This document shows positions 1-10,394 of a stretch of DNA of 64,000 nucleotides, piece by piece. Below the pieces are notes generated by a model. It was given only the letters and a program-made list of their open reading frames with translations, was not told the DNA's origin and searched no databases. Where the stretch lies: assembly GCA_963727245.1 (NCBI GenBank), contig CAVSFO010000005.1, forward strand, positions 434,001-498,000, given 5' to 3'. The DNA comes from JBKQVT01 sp963727245 (lineage in GTDB: Bacteria; Planctomycetota; Planctomycetia; Pirellulales; Thermoguttaceae). Positions within the stretch are counted from its first letter, which is position 1. Every line of letters starts with the position of its first letter. A program made the translations under genes and the position numbers.

Positions 1-17
1 TGGCACGGAGGCCAGTC

Positions 18-763
18 ATGGGCCGGACCCTTTGTGTGGCTAACCAGAAAGGCGGCGTCGGCAAAACGACCACCGCCCTGAACCTGGCCGGCGCGCTGGC
101 GCGGGCCGGTTGCCATACCCTGCTGGTCGATCTCGACCCGCAGTGCAACGCCACCACCGGGCTGGGCCGCAAGCCGGTCGTGGGCCATCCGCTGGTGGCC
201 GGCACGGCGATCCGTCAGGGCGTCGTGGCCACCGACGTGCCGGGGTTGGACCTGCTGCCGGGCAGCCGCAGCTTCCGCGACGTCGAACTCTTGACGCGCG
301 ACGATCCGCAGCAGGCGGCCCGGCTGCGCGAGCACCTGGCCCTGGGCTTCAGCGCCTATGACTTCGTGCTGATCGATTGCCCGCCGTCGCTGGGCCCGTT
401 GACCAAGACCGCCCTGGCCAGCTCGACCGAGGTGCTGATGCCGATCCAGTGCGAGTTCTTCGCCATGGAGGGCCTCACGCAGATGATCGAGGTCATCCGC
501 GAGGTGATCCAGCAGCAGGCCCACGAGTTGCAGTTCGGCGGCATCGTATTGACCATGTACGACGACAGCCTGGAGCTGACCCACGAGGTCGACCAGGAGG
601 TGCGGGAGTTTTTCGGAGAGATTGTTTACCAGACGGTGATCCCCCGCGACGTGGCGGTGTCGGAAGCGCCCAGCCACGGCCAGACGGTGATCGAATACTG
701 CCCGCGCGCCGCGGCGCCCGGGCCTACGTGGAGCTTTGCATGGAGGTATTAGACCGTGAATAA
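18..763 (+). CDS. parA: ParA/Soj chromosome-partitioning ATPase (one frameshift)
   Basis: Deviant Walker-A ATPase that acts with ParB in chromosome segregation. The P-loop KGGVGKTT is at residues 11-18, the switch region FVLIDCPPSLGPLT near 115-128, and SEAPSHGQTVIEY near the end is a ParA family signature. The start has GGAGG at 7-11. The frame opened at 18 stops at 752 with a non-family tail, whereas the family-like ending GARAYVELCMEVLDRE is in another frame and stops at 763. One base is missing near 700-712 in a CG-rich run. The true gene therefore ends at 763 and overlaps parB by 8 bases. Family assignment is certain; the frameshift is probably a sequence error because parB and many other core genes show the same defect. 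Confidence 0.95.
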
Positions 764-1847
764 AGAACGACGTTTGGGACGTGGCCTGGAGGCCTTGTTG
801 GGTGGACTGCCCGGTTGGTCGGGCATGGGGGCGAAGCCGGGCGAGGGCGCTCCCTTGGCGGCGATGCCGGAGGTCGGGGCGCCGGGCACGCAGCCGGCTG
901 CGCCCGCCGACGATCCGTACGCGCCGCTGGGCGGAGGCGGGGCAGCCGGGTCAGCCGCTGGTGGCGGCCGCCGCCCCTGCCGCACGCGGCGGCCTCGGCC
1001 GGCGGACTGCCGCGGCTGGAGATCGATCAGATCGCCAGCAATCCCCTGCAGCCCCGGCAGGACTTCAACACCGAGGAGTTGCAGACCCTCGCCGAGAGCA
1101 TCGCCGCCCACGGCCTGCTCCAGCCGGTGGTCGTGCGGAAGGTCGGCGATCGCTACGAGCTGGTCGCCGGCGAGCGGCGTTTGCAGGCGGCCAAGCGCGC
1201 CGGCTGGAACGACGTGCCGGTCAGCATCATCGAGGCCGACGACCGGCAGACGGCCGAACTGGCCATCATCGAAAACCTGCATCGCAAGGACCTCAACGCC
1301 CTGGAGAAGGCGGCCTCGTTCCAGCGTTACCTTCAGCAGTACGGCTGCACCCAGGAGGAGCTGGCCGGCCGGTTGAATCTGGACCGCTCGACGATCGCCA
1401 ATTTGATCCGCCTGCTGGAGCTGCCCAACCCGGTCCAGGATGCCATCCGGCAGGGCAAGATCAGCCAGGGTCACGCCCGGGCGATGTTGCCGTTGGGGGA
1501 CGAGCGCGAGCAGTTAGCGTTTTGTGAGCGTATCCAGAATGAGGGGCTTAATGTACGCCAGACAGAGGGTATGGTGCAGGAGCTGATCGAGCGGGCCGAT
1601 GGCGGGCCGCTGGGCGTGATCGGCCGCGACGGCAAGCCGTCGCAAGCCGCGGAAGTCGCGGAGCGAGCATGTGGCGGCGTTGGAGCAGGAGCTGCGCGCG
1701 GCGTTGGGCACGCGGGTGAAGCTGACCCACAACGCCCGGGGTCGCGGCAAGCTGGAAATCCAGTTCCAGAGTCACGAGGAGTTCGAGCGGATTCGGCAAC
1801 ACATCTGCAACTCCAGCCCGCCCAGCGTGCAGGTCCAGGCGGGGTGA
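756..1847 (+). CDS. parB: ParB/Spo0J partition protein (two frameshifts)
   Basis: CTP-dependent DNA clamp that loads at parS and stimulates ParA. It starts at GTG 756 with the typical N-terminus MNKERRLGRGLEALLG. The conserved part (LEIDQIASNPLQPRQDF, ELVAGERRLQAAKRAG, AIIENLHRKDLNALEKA, the HTH CTQEELAGRLNLDRSTIANL and ISQGHARAMLPL) is in a second frame from about 970. The C-terminal dimerisation segment (ALGTRVKLTHNARGRGKLEI) returns to the first frame from about 1655 and stops at 1845-1847. Two opposite indels (near 960-1000 and 1640-1660) reconcile everything. It overlaps parA and forms an operon with it. No parS was searched for computationally. Confidence 0.93.
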
Positions 1848-1852
1848 ATCAA

Positions 1853-1884
1853 AGGCGGAAGGCGGAAGGGGGAAGGCGGAAGGC
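1853..1884. repeat. (GGCGGAAGG)n low-complexity repeat
   Basis: Tandem 9-base purine-rich units directly after the parB stop. The same family recurs at 19630, 23276, 27045, 29968, 49258, 52545 and 57885. Confidence 0.85.
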
Positions 1885-1983
1885 AAACAGCGGGCGGCGG
1901 CTCGCTTGCGGTTTCGCACACGGGGCGCAGGGAGTGGCCGTTGGTTGCCACTGCACCTCTTTCGGGTTAACATACACGAGGTG

Positions 1984-3530
<1,547 letters not shown>

Positions 3531-3534
<4 letters not shown>

Positions 3535-3760
3535 GGCTTGCTCCTCCGAAGCACATCGAACAGATTGCCGACATTCATTATGATGCTCAGGGCATCGTGA
3601 GAAGTCAAGTTCCCGTAATAGGGCTGCCAAACGCGGAGGGTGTCGGCCAAAAGCTCGGGCGTCACCCAACGCGGTGCCCCGGCCGGAACGGCAAGGGCCG
3701 GGAGGGTGGGGCATCGGGGCCGGTCGGGGAGGCGGGGGTAACGTCGGGGATGGCTGTCAT
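3531..3760 (-). CDS. Small conserved protein preceding the recombinase (frameshift)
   Basis: About 76 aa once one indel near 3680 is allowed. The N-terminus MTAIPDVTPASPTGPD starts at 3760, and the C-terminal part WVTPELLADTLRVWQPYY and NVGNLFDVLRRSKP is in the neighbouring frame. It ends with TGA overlapping the GTG of the recombinase, so the two are translationally coupled. From memory this sequence type sits next to recombinases in planctomycete genomes. The function is unknown; a recombination directionality factor is a guess based only on size and coupling. Confidence 0.6.
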
Positions 3761-3904
3761 GTGGTGCAATCTCACGGTGGCAGAAACAAACCTGCTCGAT
3801 GCGCAGAAGAATAAGACGGCCTAACGGAGGGGCTTCTCGGTGTACAAGATTCGAGAAGGTCACGGCGCTAATGCGGCGCACCGTGCGGCGCTAACACGGC
3901 GCGG

Positions 3905-4426
3905 TCAGAGCCAGTAGCAGCCCCGACCATGACCACGCTCGCGGCGGTAGTGAATCGCCATGCTGCTGACTCCCTCAGCCCGGCCAGCCGTCGTTTCGCC
4001 GGAATAGACGGTCACTTTGCCGCTTTGGTCGATCTTGTACACGCCAGGGTGTCGTTTCCCGGCCAGCAATCGCCTTGCAATCGACGCCTCTTTCGCCGTC
4101 AGCGGCACAGCGCCGCCAAGGAGGATTTCCACCTCCGGCCGCCAATCCACTCCGGCAAGCCAAGGCAGCCGCTTTCGCGCTCGCCATGCTCGTTTGAGCC
4201 AATCGGGCAAGCAGTGCAACGGCAAGACGCCGATGTAACCAGCGCACTTGAACACGCAATAGACGCCCGGCAATATCAGCGGGTCGCCGGCCGCTATCTT
4301 CTGCCGGCTGTACCATGCAACGTATTTACAGGCGTTGTAGGAATGGCTCGTGCGCCGGGCGATTTCCCGGAACCCGACCCCCTGCCGCTGAAGGTCAACG
4401 ATGGTTTGTTCCAACGGAGTCAACAT
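3905..4426 (-). CDS. HTH-domain protein of unknown function
   Basis: 173 aa from ATG 4426. The N-terminus (QTIVDLQRQGVGFREIAR, then RTSHSYNACKYVAWYSRQK) has the shape of a helix-turn-helix of the resolvase/transposase type. The rest (PGVYCVFKCAGYIGVLPLHC, LTAKEASIARRLLAGKRHPG, VYKIDQSGKVTVYSGETT) is unfamiliar and may be a winged second domain. It lies in the element's minus-strand operon between the coiled-coil gene and the recombinase pair. It may be a regulator. The reading frame is open upstream to 4552, but 4426 gives a better N-terminus. Confidence 0.6.
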   Translation of the reverse strand: MLTPLEQTIVDLQRQGVGFREIARRTSHSYNACKYVAWYSRQKIAAGDPLILPGVYCVFKCAGYIGVLPLHCLPDWLKRAWRARKRLPWLAGVDWRPEVEILLGGAVPLTAKEASIARRLLAGKRHPGVYKIDQSGKVTVYSGETTAGRAEGVSSMAIHYRRERGHGRGCYWL

Positions 4427-4565
4427 GGGCGGCCCCTGTAGAAGGCCCCAGGGCGGGAGAAGCGGAAGAAGACCGCCAAGGGGCCGAAGTGTATTCGCCC
4501 GCACCGCCGGATGGTACAGACGGCGCGGGCCGGTTGGGGATCGCCAAAACAATCCCCGACGCTCG

Positions 4566-5324
4566 CTACTTCCCTTGCCGGTCCATTTCCGCCAAAACCT
4601 CCGGCGGAATCTGGCCAGTCAACTTGATTTCTTCGGCACCCGCTTCCATTGCCGCCGCTTGAGTTTGGACCATTTTGACTGCCGCAAGAATCTTCTGGTC
4701 CCTTGCGCGCATAATGGGCAAATATGCCTGCCAGTAGCGAGCGTATTCGCCGGCTTCGGCCGTTGCCAATCGCCGCTGTGCGTCCTCCACCTCGGCTTGC
4801 GAAACTGTGCCGTCGAATTTGTTCCGCTCGATGATGGTTTTCGCGTGGTCGATGGCCCGCTGTGCCTTCGGGTTGTCCACCCGTTCGGCTTCGGCCGCCT
4901 TCAGGGCCACCTTCTCTTGCTCCTTCTCCACGATGGCCTCATACATTTCGATGCGCCGGACGTTTTGGGTGCGCTGTTCAGGAGTGAAGCCGGGATTTGC
5001 TCGCAAGTCCGCAAGGCGTCGCGCCGCCCAATCGCTGTTGTCGGGCGGATTTTCGTTGGTGGCGAGGCCCCCGAATCCTGGATTTTCTCCAAGGCAGTTC
5101 GGTCGTCGGGGTGTGTGATTCCATCCCTCAGTTCCCGCTCGGTCAAATGCCGTCCCGCTGCCTGCTCGCGTTGGGCGATGATTCCGGCATCGTGCTGTTC
5201 CACCTCGCGGGTTGCCCGCCGCCGGTCGCTGTTGTCCGGGGTTCGGACAAACCCGAAAATCCTGTTCGTCAAGAAGGCTTTTCAGTGCGCCGCCCCTGTA
5301 GTCGTCACGAACGATGCTGTACAT
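4566..5324 (-). CDS. Hydrophilic coiled-coil protein, unknown (frameshifts)
   Basis: About 250 aa after repair of two indels. It starts MYSIVRDDYRGGALKSLLDE at 5324 with a strong GAGGAG 10 bases upstream. The middle part (REVEQHDAGIIAQREQAAGR, LTERELRDGITHPDDR) is in a second frame between about 5245 and 5085. The C-terminal half (RRLADLRANPGFTPEQRTQN through MYEAIVEKEQEKVALKAAEA to TGQIPPEVLAEMDRQGK) returns to the first. It is charged and Ala/Glu-rich, predicted largely helical, with no membrane segment. There is no recognised family. It lies 5 bases after the stop of the preceding gene, so it belongs to the same operon. Confidence 0.6.
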   Translation of the reverse strand: MYSIVRDDYRGGALKSLLDEQDFRVCPNPGQQRPAAGNPRGGTARCRNHRPTRAGSGTAFDRAGTEGWNHTPRRPNCLGENPGFGGLATNENPPDNSDWAARRLADLRANPGFTPEQRTQNVRRIEMYEAIVEKEQEKVALKAAEAERVDNPKAQRAIDHAKTIIERNKFDGTVSQAEVEDAQRRLATAEAGEYARYWQAYLPIMRARDQKILAAVKMVQTQAAAMEAGAEEIKLTGQIPPEVLAEMDRQGK

Positions 5325-5328
5325 GGTG

Positions 5329-5733
5329 TCAAACTCCTCTGTTGGTTGTGGGTCTATCGGCCGTAGCCGGACCCTTGGTGTTTTCCACCCGGCCCCGCGC
5401 TTGGAGAACACGCGGGACCGGGAGAGCCTTGCCGCGCTCCTTGAATCCCTGAAAACGCGGGGGCTGCTTGAATTGGTCTGGACAGTTAGAGCGAAGGGCC
5501 TCAAGGCTTCGCTCTCCATCCGCTGAATCATGGCAATGAACCAAGAAGCTCACTGTCCAAGGCACATCGCGCGAGCCGGCCGCGATGGCAAGCCTCTTGG
5601 CTTCGACGGGCATAAGCCGAGTCGTTGCCCTTTCGACGACATCACGAAACACTGTCGGTTGAATCTTCCTCACTTCGCGTAGGCCGTTCGACACGGTTTG
5701 GCGCAGGGAGGCACAAAGGTTGTTCTTTTGCAT
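5329..5733 (-). CDS. Unknown element protein, 134 aa
   Basis: Starts at ATG 5733 behind GAGGAGA. The protein begins MQKNNLCASLRQTVSNGLRE and has a basic, helical N-terminal half (KIQPTVFRDVVERATTRLMP) and a low-complexity Pro/Arg-rich end. It overlaps the last 92 bases of the upstream gene in another frame, which is unusual; one of the two ends may be distorted by an indel. No family is recognised. Confidence 0.5.
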   Translation of the reverse strand: MQKNNLCASLRQTVSNGLREVRKIQPTVFRDVVERATTRLMPVEAKRLAIAAGSRDVPWTVSFLVHCHDSADGERSLEALRSNCPDQFKQPPRFQGFKERGKALPVPRVLQARGRVENTKGPATADRPTTNRGV

Positions 5734-6088
5734 GTAGAGTCTCCTCGAAAACGGTGTCCAAGTCGCCGATAAGGCGGTCAACGATTTGTTCGTAGTGCGG
5801 AATCGCAAACTCTATGAGAAGTCCGCAAACGGCGTCGGCCAGCCGTTTCATCAGTAGCAGGGCAACGCTTCTCTCAAGCAACGTGCCCTCCTTCAGTTTC
5901 ACGGCTTGCGACACCGAAGCCACTTTCGCCAAGGTGTCGCAAAGTGACTTGACAAGGGCTGGCCGATTCTCGCGCATCGCCCGTTCTATGCACACGCGGA
6001 GAATGGCCGCTTCGCCGTCCACCTTCTCGGGTGCATACCGCAAGAAGTCTTGGTATCGAGCTTGTCCGTGTTCGCCTATGTCGTACAT
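5642..6088 (-). CDS. Unknown helical protein, 148 aa
   Basis: Starts MYDIGEHGQARYQDFLRYAP at 6088 and overlaps the end of the RepA-like gene by 13 bases. It is mostly helical (EAAILRVCIERAMRENRPAL, VKSLCDTLAKVASVSQAVKL) with an acidic tail. The size and shape would fit a phage-type small DNA-packaging subunit or a replication accessory protein, but I see no decisive motif. Confidence 0.6.
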   Translation of the reverse strand: MYDIGEHGQARYQDFLRYAPEKVDGEAAILRVCIERAMRENRPALVKSLCDTLAKVASVSQAVKLKEGTLLERSVALLLMKRLADAVCGLLIEFAIPHYEQIVDRLIGDLDTVFEETLHAKEQPLCLPAPNRVERPTRSEEDSTDSVS

Positions 6089-7549
6089 GGTGCCGCCTCA
6101 TGGGTTGCAAGTCGGAATCCGTCATATCCCGCCGCGCCCTTCTTAACCTTGCACGGAATCAGAAGTCGCTCATTCACCAGCGAATCGAAAATCGTTCGGA
6201 CAGCCACATCGGACTTAACCTTGGCTACCGTCAGAATCCCCGTTTTCGTTTCGCCCTGCGCGAATTCGCGTGCGGCGTCCAAGATGCTGCTGCCGGACGG
6301 TGTTTTCCTTCTTCGCGGCGCGGGCTTCGTCGGGCCGGGAAAGCGATACATCCCAACGTCGAGGTTCGCCGGCAACGCCCTCTTCAACATCAACGGCCCA
6401 AAGGGCGGAGTGTCCGGCCGATCCGCCGATGCTCAACCACAGTTTGTGCGAGCCGGTTCCCGGTTCGTATGCTTCGCGCCGACCGAGAAGCCACCACTGC
6501 CGCGCAAATTCACCGAAGCCGGCCCAACTCAGTTCGTCCAATTCGGGCGGATCAAAACTGCGGTCGCCCTTCCCTCGTTTTCTCAGGTGGTGAAGCAAGA
6601 CAGGGCATACGTTGTGCTCTTGGCAAATCTCGGCGATGCCCCGAAGCCTCTCGCCTTGGACAAACAGGTTTCCGGCATCGGCTCCGGGCATCGCCAGGTA
6701 GACCGGATCAAGGAACAAGACTTCGCAGCCCGTCTCCTGAACGATCCGCTCCAGCATCTTCAAATGCGCCGCGCTATCGAGCCGGGGCAACCACTCAGAC
6801 CAAAACACGCCGTCGAGGTCGGAGAGGCAAATGCCTTTCGACTCGCAGACTCGATTTGCTGTTTCCTGCGTCACAGGCAAGCCGCTTTCGCCGCTGAGCA
6901 TGAGCACCTTGCACGTCTGTTCGACGGGCAGACAGCCGAGAAACGGTAGGCCGCTCGCCATTGAGATTGCGGCATCAATTGCAATCGTGGTTTTCAAGGT
7001 CTTCTGCCGGCCGGCAATGAGGTGGTTTTGCAGGGCTGCCAAGGTGTCTTTGATGCGGTAGCGAATGTTGTAACGCTCAGTGGCGAGTTGCTTGCAGGTC
7101 AGCAACCGGGGCTTGGCGGGTTCGTTTTGGGCGACTGGCACGTTGTAGTGGATGCAAGTCCTGCCCTTTGCCGTCTTGCGCCAGTCGCCGGTTTCGGCGG
7201 CATCGTTAAAACGGTAGATGGCCAGCCCGCCGTTGGGGAGCGGATAGAAATAGGCGTTGGGCTTATCCAGGTGTGTCCCTTGGCTTGCCGTCGAATACCG
7301 CCCGGCCCGCCGATTCCTTTTGTAGTCTCCTAGCAGCCAGCAGGTGTGCAACTGCCCCCTGGGCTTGCCGTTGACCGTCTCCAAGATTGGCGGGTGGCCG
7401 TCTTCCGCCATCGCCGCGAAGATCGACTTATGTACGGCGTCCCATTCCTCGCACCGTGGGGTCGGCTGGCCTTCCGGCTCCGGTTCCGGCGGGGGCGGGT
7501 CAATCAATAGTTCGGCTGTTGCCGCGTTGACAAGCTGAAGTCCCTTCAT
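6076..7549 (-). CDS. RepA-like P-loop ATPase (AAA_25 type; one frameshift)
   Basis: Replicative helicase/initiator-type ATPase of about 490 aa. Start ATG 7549 has a perfect GGGAGGTGA and overlaps the stop of the primase-like gene (ATGA). The N-terminal third is a separate domain. The P-loop is the variant AGRQKTLKTTIAIDAA at about 185-200, the Walker B strand is CEVLFLDPVYLAMPGADAG, and CPVLLHHLRKRGKGD is sensor-like; these are typical of RepA/RSF1010-like hexameric ATPases. After about 6310 the frame shifts, and a winged-helix-like end (ILTVAKVKSDVAVRTIFDSL, VNERLLIPC) stops at 6076. With the neighbour it makes a helicase-primase pair. Confidence 0.8.
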
Positions 7550-8161
7550 GCGTCACCTCCCGCTACGTTGCGTGCCCAGACGTACTGGATACCGCCGGCC
7601 GAGCAATAGTAGTCGGGCAGGTTGACGCCAAGATCAGCCGATACCCGTTTGATGATGGCTTTGCAGTTTTGGGAATGTTCCGCCCGCACCTTGGCAGGCA
7701 AGGGGTTCTTCAGCCGAATGAGCCAATGACGGCCACGTCCGCCTTTGCTGGTTGCGTTCTGGACGTAAAGCAGCCGCTCGGCCCACTCGTCCACTTGCGA
7801 GATTCCGGCGTCGTCAAGGGTGCCCGCCGTGCCCGTAATCGAAGTCGATGGCGCAGCCTTCCGTCAGCCGATCGCGCCAATTCCACCATGAGGTGCCGAA
7901 GCAGGCTATCAAAGCGGGATGAAAGTCAAGCGGGCCATTGTTGTCGGTGAGTTCACCGTTTTTGCCGTCGCCGTCTTTGGGAACGCGCATATCGTGCGGA
8001 TTGCCCCGCAAGGGCCACTCGTTGGCCGAACGGTCCAAGGCGTCGTCATCGTCTTCAACAGGCTTGAATTGCCACTCCAGACCATCGTGAGCGAAAGGAA
8101 GGTACGGGCTGTTTGCCTCCCGCAGCTTCGTCAGCGCATATCCCATCCATGTTGTTTCCAT
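7546..8161 (-). CDS. Primase/polymerase-like protein (AEP-type; one frameshift)
   Basis: About 205 aa over two frames joined near 7812. The first part contains EGCAIDFDYGHGG, which fits the hhhDxD metal motif of archaeo-eukaryotic primases. The second contains NATSKGGRGRHWLIRLKNPL, fitting the sGxGxH strand-turn motif, and SAGGIQYVWARNV. It ends by overlapping the start of the RepA-like ATPase (ATGA). Position and motifs suggest a small prim-pol that primes the element's own replication. It is shorter than most prim-pol proteins, so the assignment is an inference from motifs. Confidence 0.6.
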
Positions 8162-8187
8162 CGTGGGTGCCCATCAGAGATTGCCCA

Positions 8188-8514
8188 TCATCCGAGAGAA
8201 GTCCCGGCGGGCGGGGCTGATGGGCAATCGCTCGCCCGCCGGGAAGCGCGGTATGCGCGAAGAAGCTGGCCGTCTTCAACCCGCCAACCGGCGGGCGGAG
8301 CAAGAGCAATGCCGGCAATCCAGGCGACGCCGCGCCGATCCGCCCCGATGGAGAAGCTCTTGGCCAGTTCCGAGAGAAGGCGCGTCCGCGTCCACTTGGC
8401 CGCGTCGTCACGCGGTAGACTCGCCCGGAACACGCGGGCGAATTCAGATAGCCGGCAACGGGCTGCCTGGTCAAGGTGACAGGATTCAAGGAAGGCCGAT
8501 AGCTGGTCACTCAT
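8188..8514 (-). CDS. Small helical protein, first gene of the element operon
   Basis: 108 aa starting MSDQLSAFLESCHLDQAARC, with a GAGG-type ribosome site about 12 bases upstream. It is helical throughout, with an HTH-compatible centre (TRTRLLSELAKSFSIGADRR) and GVAWIAGIAL. The last 25 residues are low-complexity and may be shifted. It lies immediately downstream of the five-iteron array, which makes it a candidate iteron-binding initiator or autoregulator. That role is an inference from position only. Confidence 0.55.
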   Translation of the reverse strand: MSDQLSAFLESCHLDQAARCRLSEFARVFRASLPRDDAAKWTRTRLLSELAKSFSIGADRRGVAWIAGIALAPPAGWRVEDGQLLRAYRASRRASDCPSAPPAGTSLG

Positions 8515-8536
8515 GGTTGCTGGTCCTCAAGGCTGC

Positions 8537-8941
8537 GATTGACTCTACACCTATAAAAGACTGCCAAAACTCGATTTTTTTCCAAGATTCCGCGGAAATT
8601 CCAGCCGTGGGGTGTCCGCATGGTCGGTCGATGAATCTGTCACCTACACAAGACTCCCAAACGCCGTCTTTTTTCAGAAAATCGGGAATTTCGTTGCCCC
8701 CCTTGTCCGTCGATCAAACTGTCACCTACACTAGACCCCCAAAATTCGATTTCTTCCCAGAATTCTGGCGAAATCCCGGATGCGGGGTGTTCGATGATCG
8801 GCGATGAATCCTTACCTACACATAACCCCCAAAATCGAGCAATTTTCCAAGATTCCCGGCGGTACGCGGTGCCGCTAGTCTCGCGTCGGTGAATCTGTCA
8901 CCTACACATAACTCCCAAGACGCCGTTTCTTTTCAGCATTC
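8537..8941. repeat. Five-unit iteron array (about 54-bp units, 82-93 bp spacing)
   Basis: Five imperfect direct repeats begin at 8537, 8630, 8712, 8803 and 8888. The core is CACCTACACATAACTCCCAA followed by a C/G-containing bridge and a T-tract, TTTTTTCCA, ending GAATTC or GATTC. The anchor CCT falls at 8550, 8643, 8725, 8815 and 8901 (spacings 93, 82, 90, 86). The segments between units are also weakly alike (GGAAAT, GGGGTGT, GTCGATGA). The array sits directly upstream of the replication operon. A replication origin or operator array is likely; CRISPR is excluded by divergence and the lack of short unique spacers. Confidence 0.85.
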
Positions 8942-9073
8942 TGCCGAGAACCTGCTCGATTCAGTGAATCGCAACGGCGTGGACTTCGGAATGAAGAATC
9001 GAGAAGGTGCCGATGCCTCTCAAGCGGGGACAAGTGGTGGTCGCGGAAAATGGCTTCCGCGTGGCCACCACTG

Positions 9074-9122
9074 CCCACTGGCACCCGCCGTCCGCCCTAT
9101 AAGGGCGGGCGGGTGCAGTGGG
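9074..9122. repeat. Long imperfect inverted repeat
   Basis: CCCACTG+CACCCGCC+CGCCCT on the left pairs with the matching bases on the right around the loop TATA; only a G and a GTC bulge out of the left arm. About 21 base pairs, very GC-rich, with no T-tract after it, so not an ordinary terminator. It lies 130 bp beyond the last iteron. Confidence 0.75.
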
Positions 9123-9329
9123 TGCGTCACCAGTGGCGACCCCTTCCCGTTGCCCGAAGGCTCGGAGATTGCAGACGGGCGGAACGGGGCGGGACGGCTG
9201 GGAGGGGTCAAGCCCCAAGGGGTCAGCTTGGCGAGCAATTTGACACCAGTCGCGCTTGCGCGCTTTGAGGCCAGCGCGCTTTGACAACCTCCGGCCGCCG
9301 CCGCGTCGTTCCGTGGCACGATTGGCCCT

Positions 9330-9760
9330 GGAGATCGGCCGGAACCGTCAACATGCCCTCCGTCATGCCGCTTTACGGCATCCGCCAAGGCCGCTTCTGT
9401 GCTGCCCGTGGCTCTGCCGGTGCTGGGAAATCGGCAAACACCGTCAACATGCCGCCCCGTGGTGCTGTTGACCTCGGGGATCGGCAGCAACGCCGATGCG
9501 CTACCGCGTGGTTCCACTGCCCTGCCACTCGGCAAGCGTTGTTGGCCGCGTGGTGCGCCGATCACAAGTGGCCGTGATGCGCCTGCCAGTTGCCGGCGCG
9601 CTGCCCGTGGTATCGCCGGCCCCGTCGCCCGGAAGGCGTTGCTGCCCCGGCCCGATACTACTGGCGGTCAAGATCGGCTTCAGGCGTCCGGCCGCTGGCC
9701 GACATGCCGCCGGTCAAGATCGGTTGCCGATATGCCGCCGGCCCTGTAGTGCTGCTGTCC
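9330..9760. repeat. Degenerate short direct repeats
   Basis: On the minus strand GGCATGTTGACGGT followed by TTCCGGCCGATCTCC or GTTTGCCGATTTCCC occurs twice (about 9333-9361 and 9428-9454). CCGATCTTGACCG occurs twice more near 9668 and 9712, each close to GGCATGTCGG or GGCATATCGG. The units are too divergent for a clean array. Confidence 0.5.
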
Positions 9761-10097
9761 CGTCAATGCGCCGCGAAGATGATCTTGTTGTTGACAGACA
9801 AGATCAAAGGAAGATCGGCAGTCGATCATTCTGCCGGAGTGCATCGCCGACAATTGCGCCGATGAGGTGCCCCAAGAAATCTCAAGAGCAAATCTCAGGG
9901 GAAGTTTTCCTTGGCGGTTTACGGTTCGTTGACTTCTCTCGGACCGCCTCCATGCGCCAAACGTTTTGACATGGCGATACAACCGCAACCGAATTCGCTC
10001 GGCTCGCGCTGTACATTTTCTTTTGACTTCTTTCCGAAGAAGGGAAGGCTTGAGTATCACGCTTTTCCACCTTCACTTCTTCAGGGGAGATGCAACC

Positions 10098-10374
10098 ATG
10101 AGTACCGCAACCACAACCTACGCTAATCTGTCTCTGGACACTATCCGCAGCTATCTGCAAACGCTTCCGATGCCCCCGCCTGTCATGCCCATAGGTTTCT
10201 GCTCTTGGCGAATCATGGGGAGATTCGGGGCGATTCTTTCCGCGCTTCATTCGTACCCTGCGCGGTAATCGCGTGATTAAGGCTATCTGCGCGGAGTTGA
10301 GCAAGGGGCTTGCCTTTCGCTTTCCGCCCGCAAGCTACCGCTGTCCGGTGTCGTATGAGTCACTTCTAGTGTGA
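10098..10374 (+). CDS. Small unknown protein, about 92 aa (one frameshift)
   Basis: Starts MSTATTTYANLSLDTIRSYL at 10098 with GGGGAGA 9 bases upstream. The opening frame stops at 10268. A neighbouring frame from about 10200-10222 gives a protein-like continuation (RFFPRFIRTLRGNRVIKAIC, AELSKGLAFRFPPASYR) that stops at 10374, 21 bases before a perfect terminator. The leader contains the short hairpin CTTCTT-TCCG-AAGAAG. It is the only plus-strand gene of the element and a monocistronic unit with its own terminator. No homologue is recognised. Confidence 0.6.
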
Positions 10375-10394
10375 TTGTCTGCCGCCCGCGTTTC

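Larger units (their letters stand above)
8942..10097. other. Noncoding, repeat-rich stretch right of the iterons
   Basis: About 1.15 kb with no convincing gene in any frame; open frames here are Pro/Arg/Ala-rich shadows. It holds a strong hairpin (9074-9122) and a family of degenerate short repeats (9330-9760). Together with the iterons it would fit an origin region. The end of the segment contains the leader of the small gene at 10098. Confidence 0.6.

Noticed and set aside
8537..8941. Regularly spaced repeats as a CRISPR array
   Set aside because: Units are long (about 54 bp), diverged and only five. The intervals are themselves alike and too long for the usual 30-40-bp unique spacers, and there are no cas genes.
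9020..9565. Minus-strand frame of 181 codons in the iteron-adjacent region
   Set aside because: Pro/Arg/Ala-rich, no ribosome site, covers the hairpin and repeats; no protein-like pattern.
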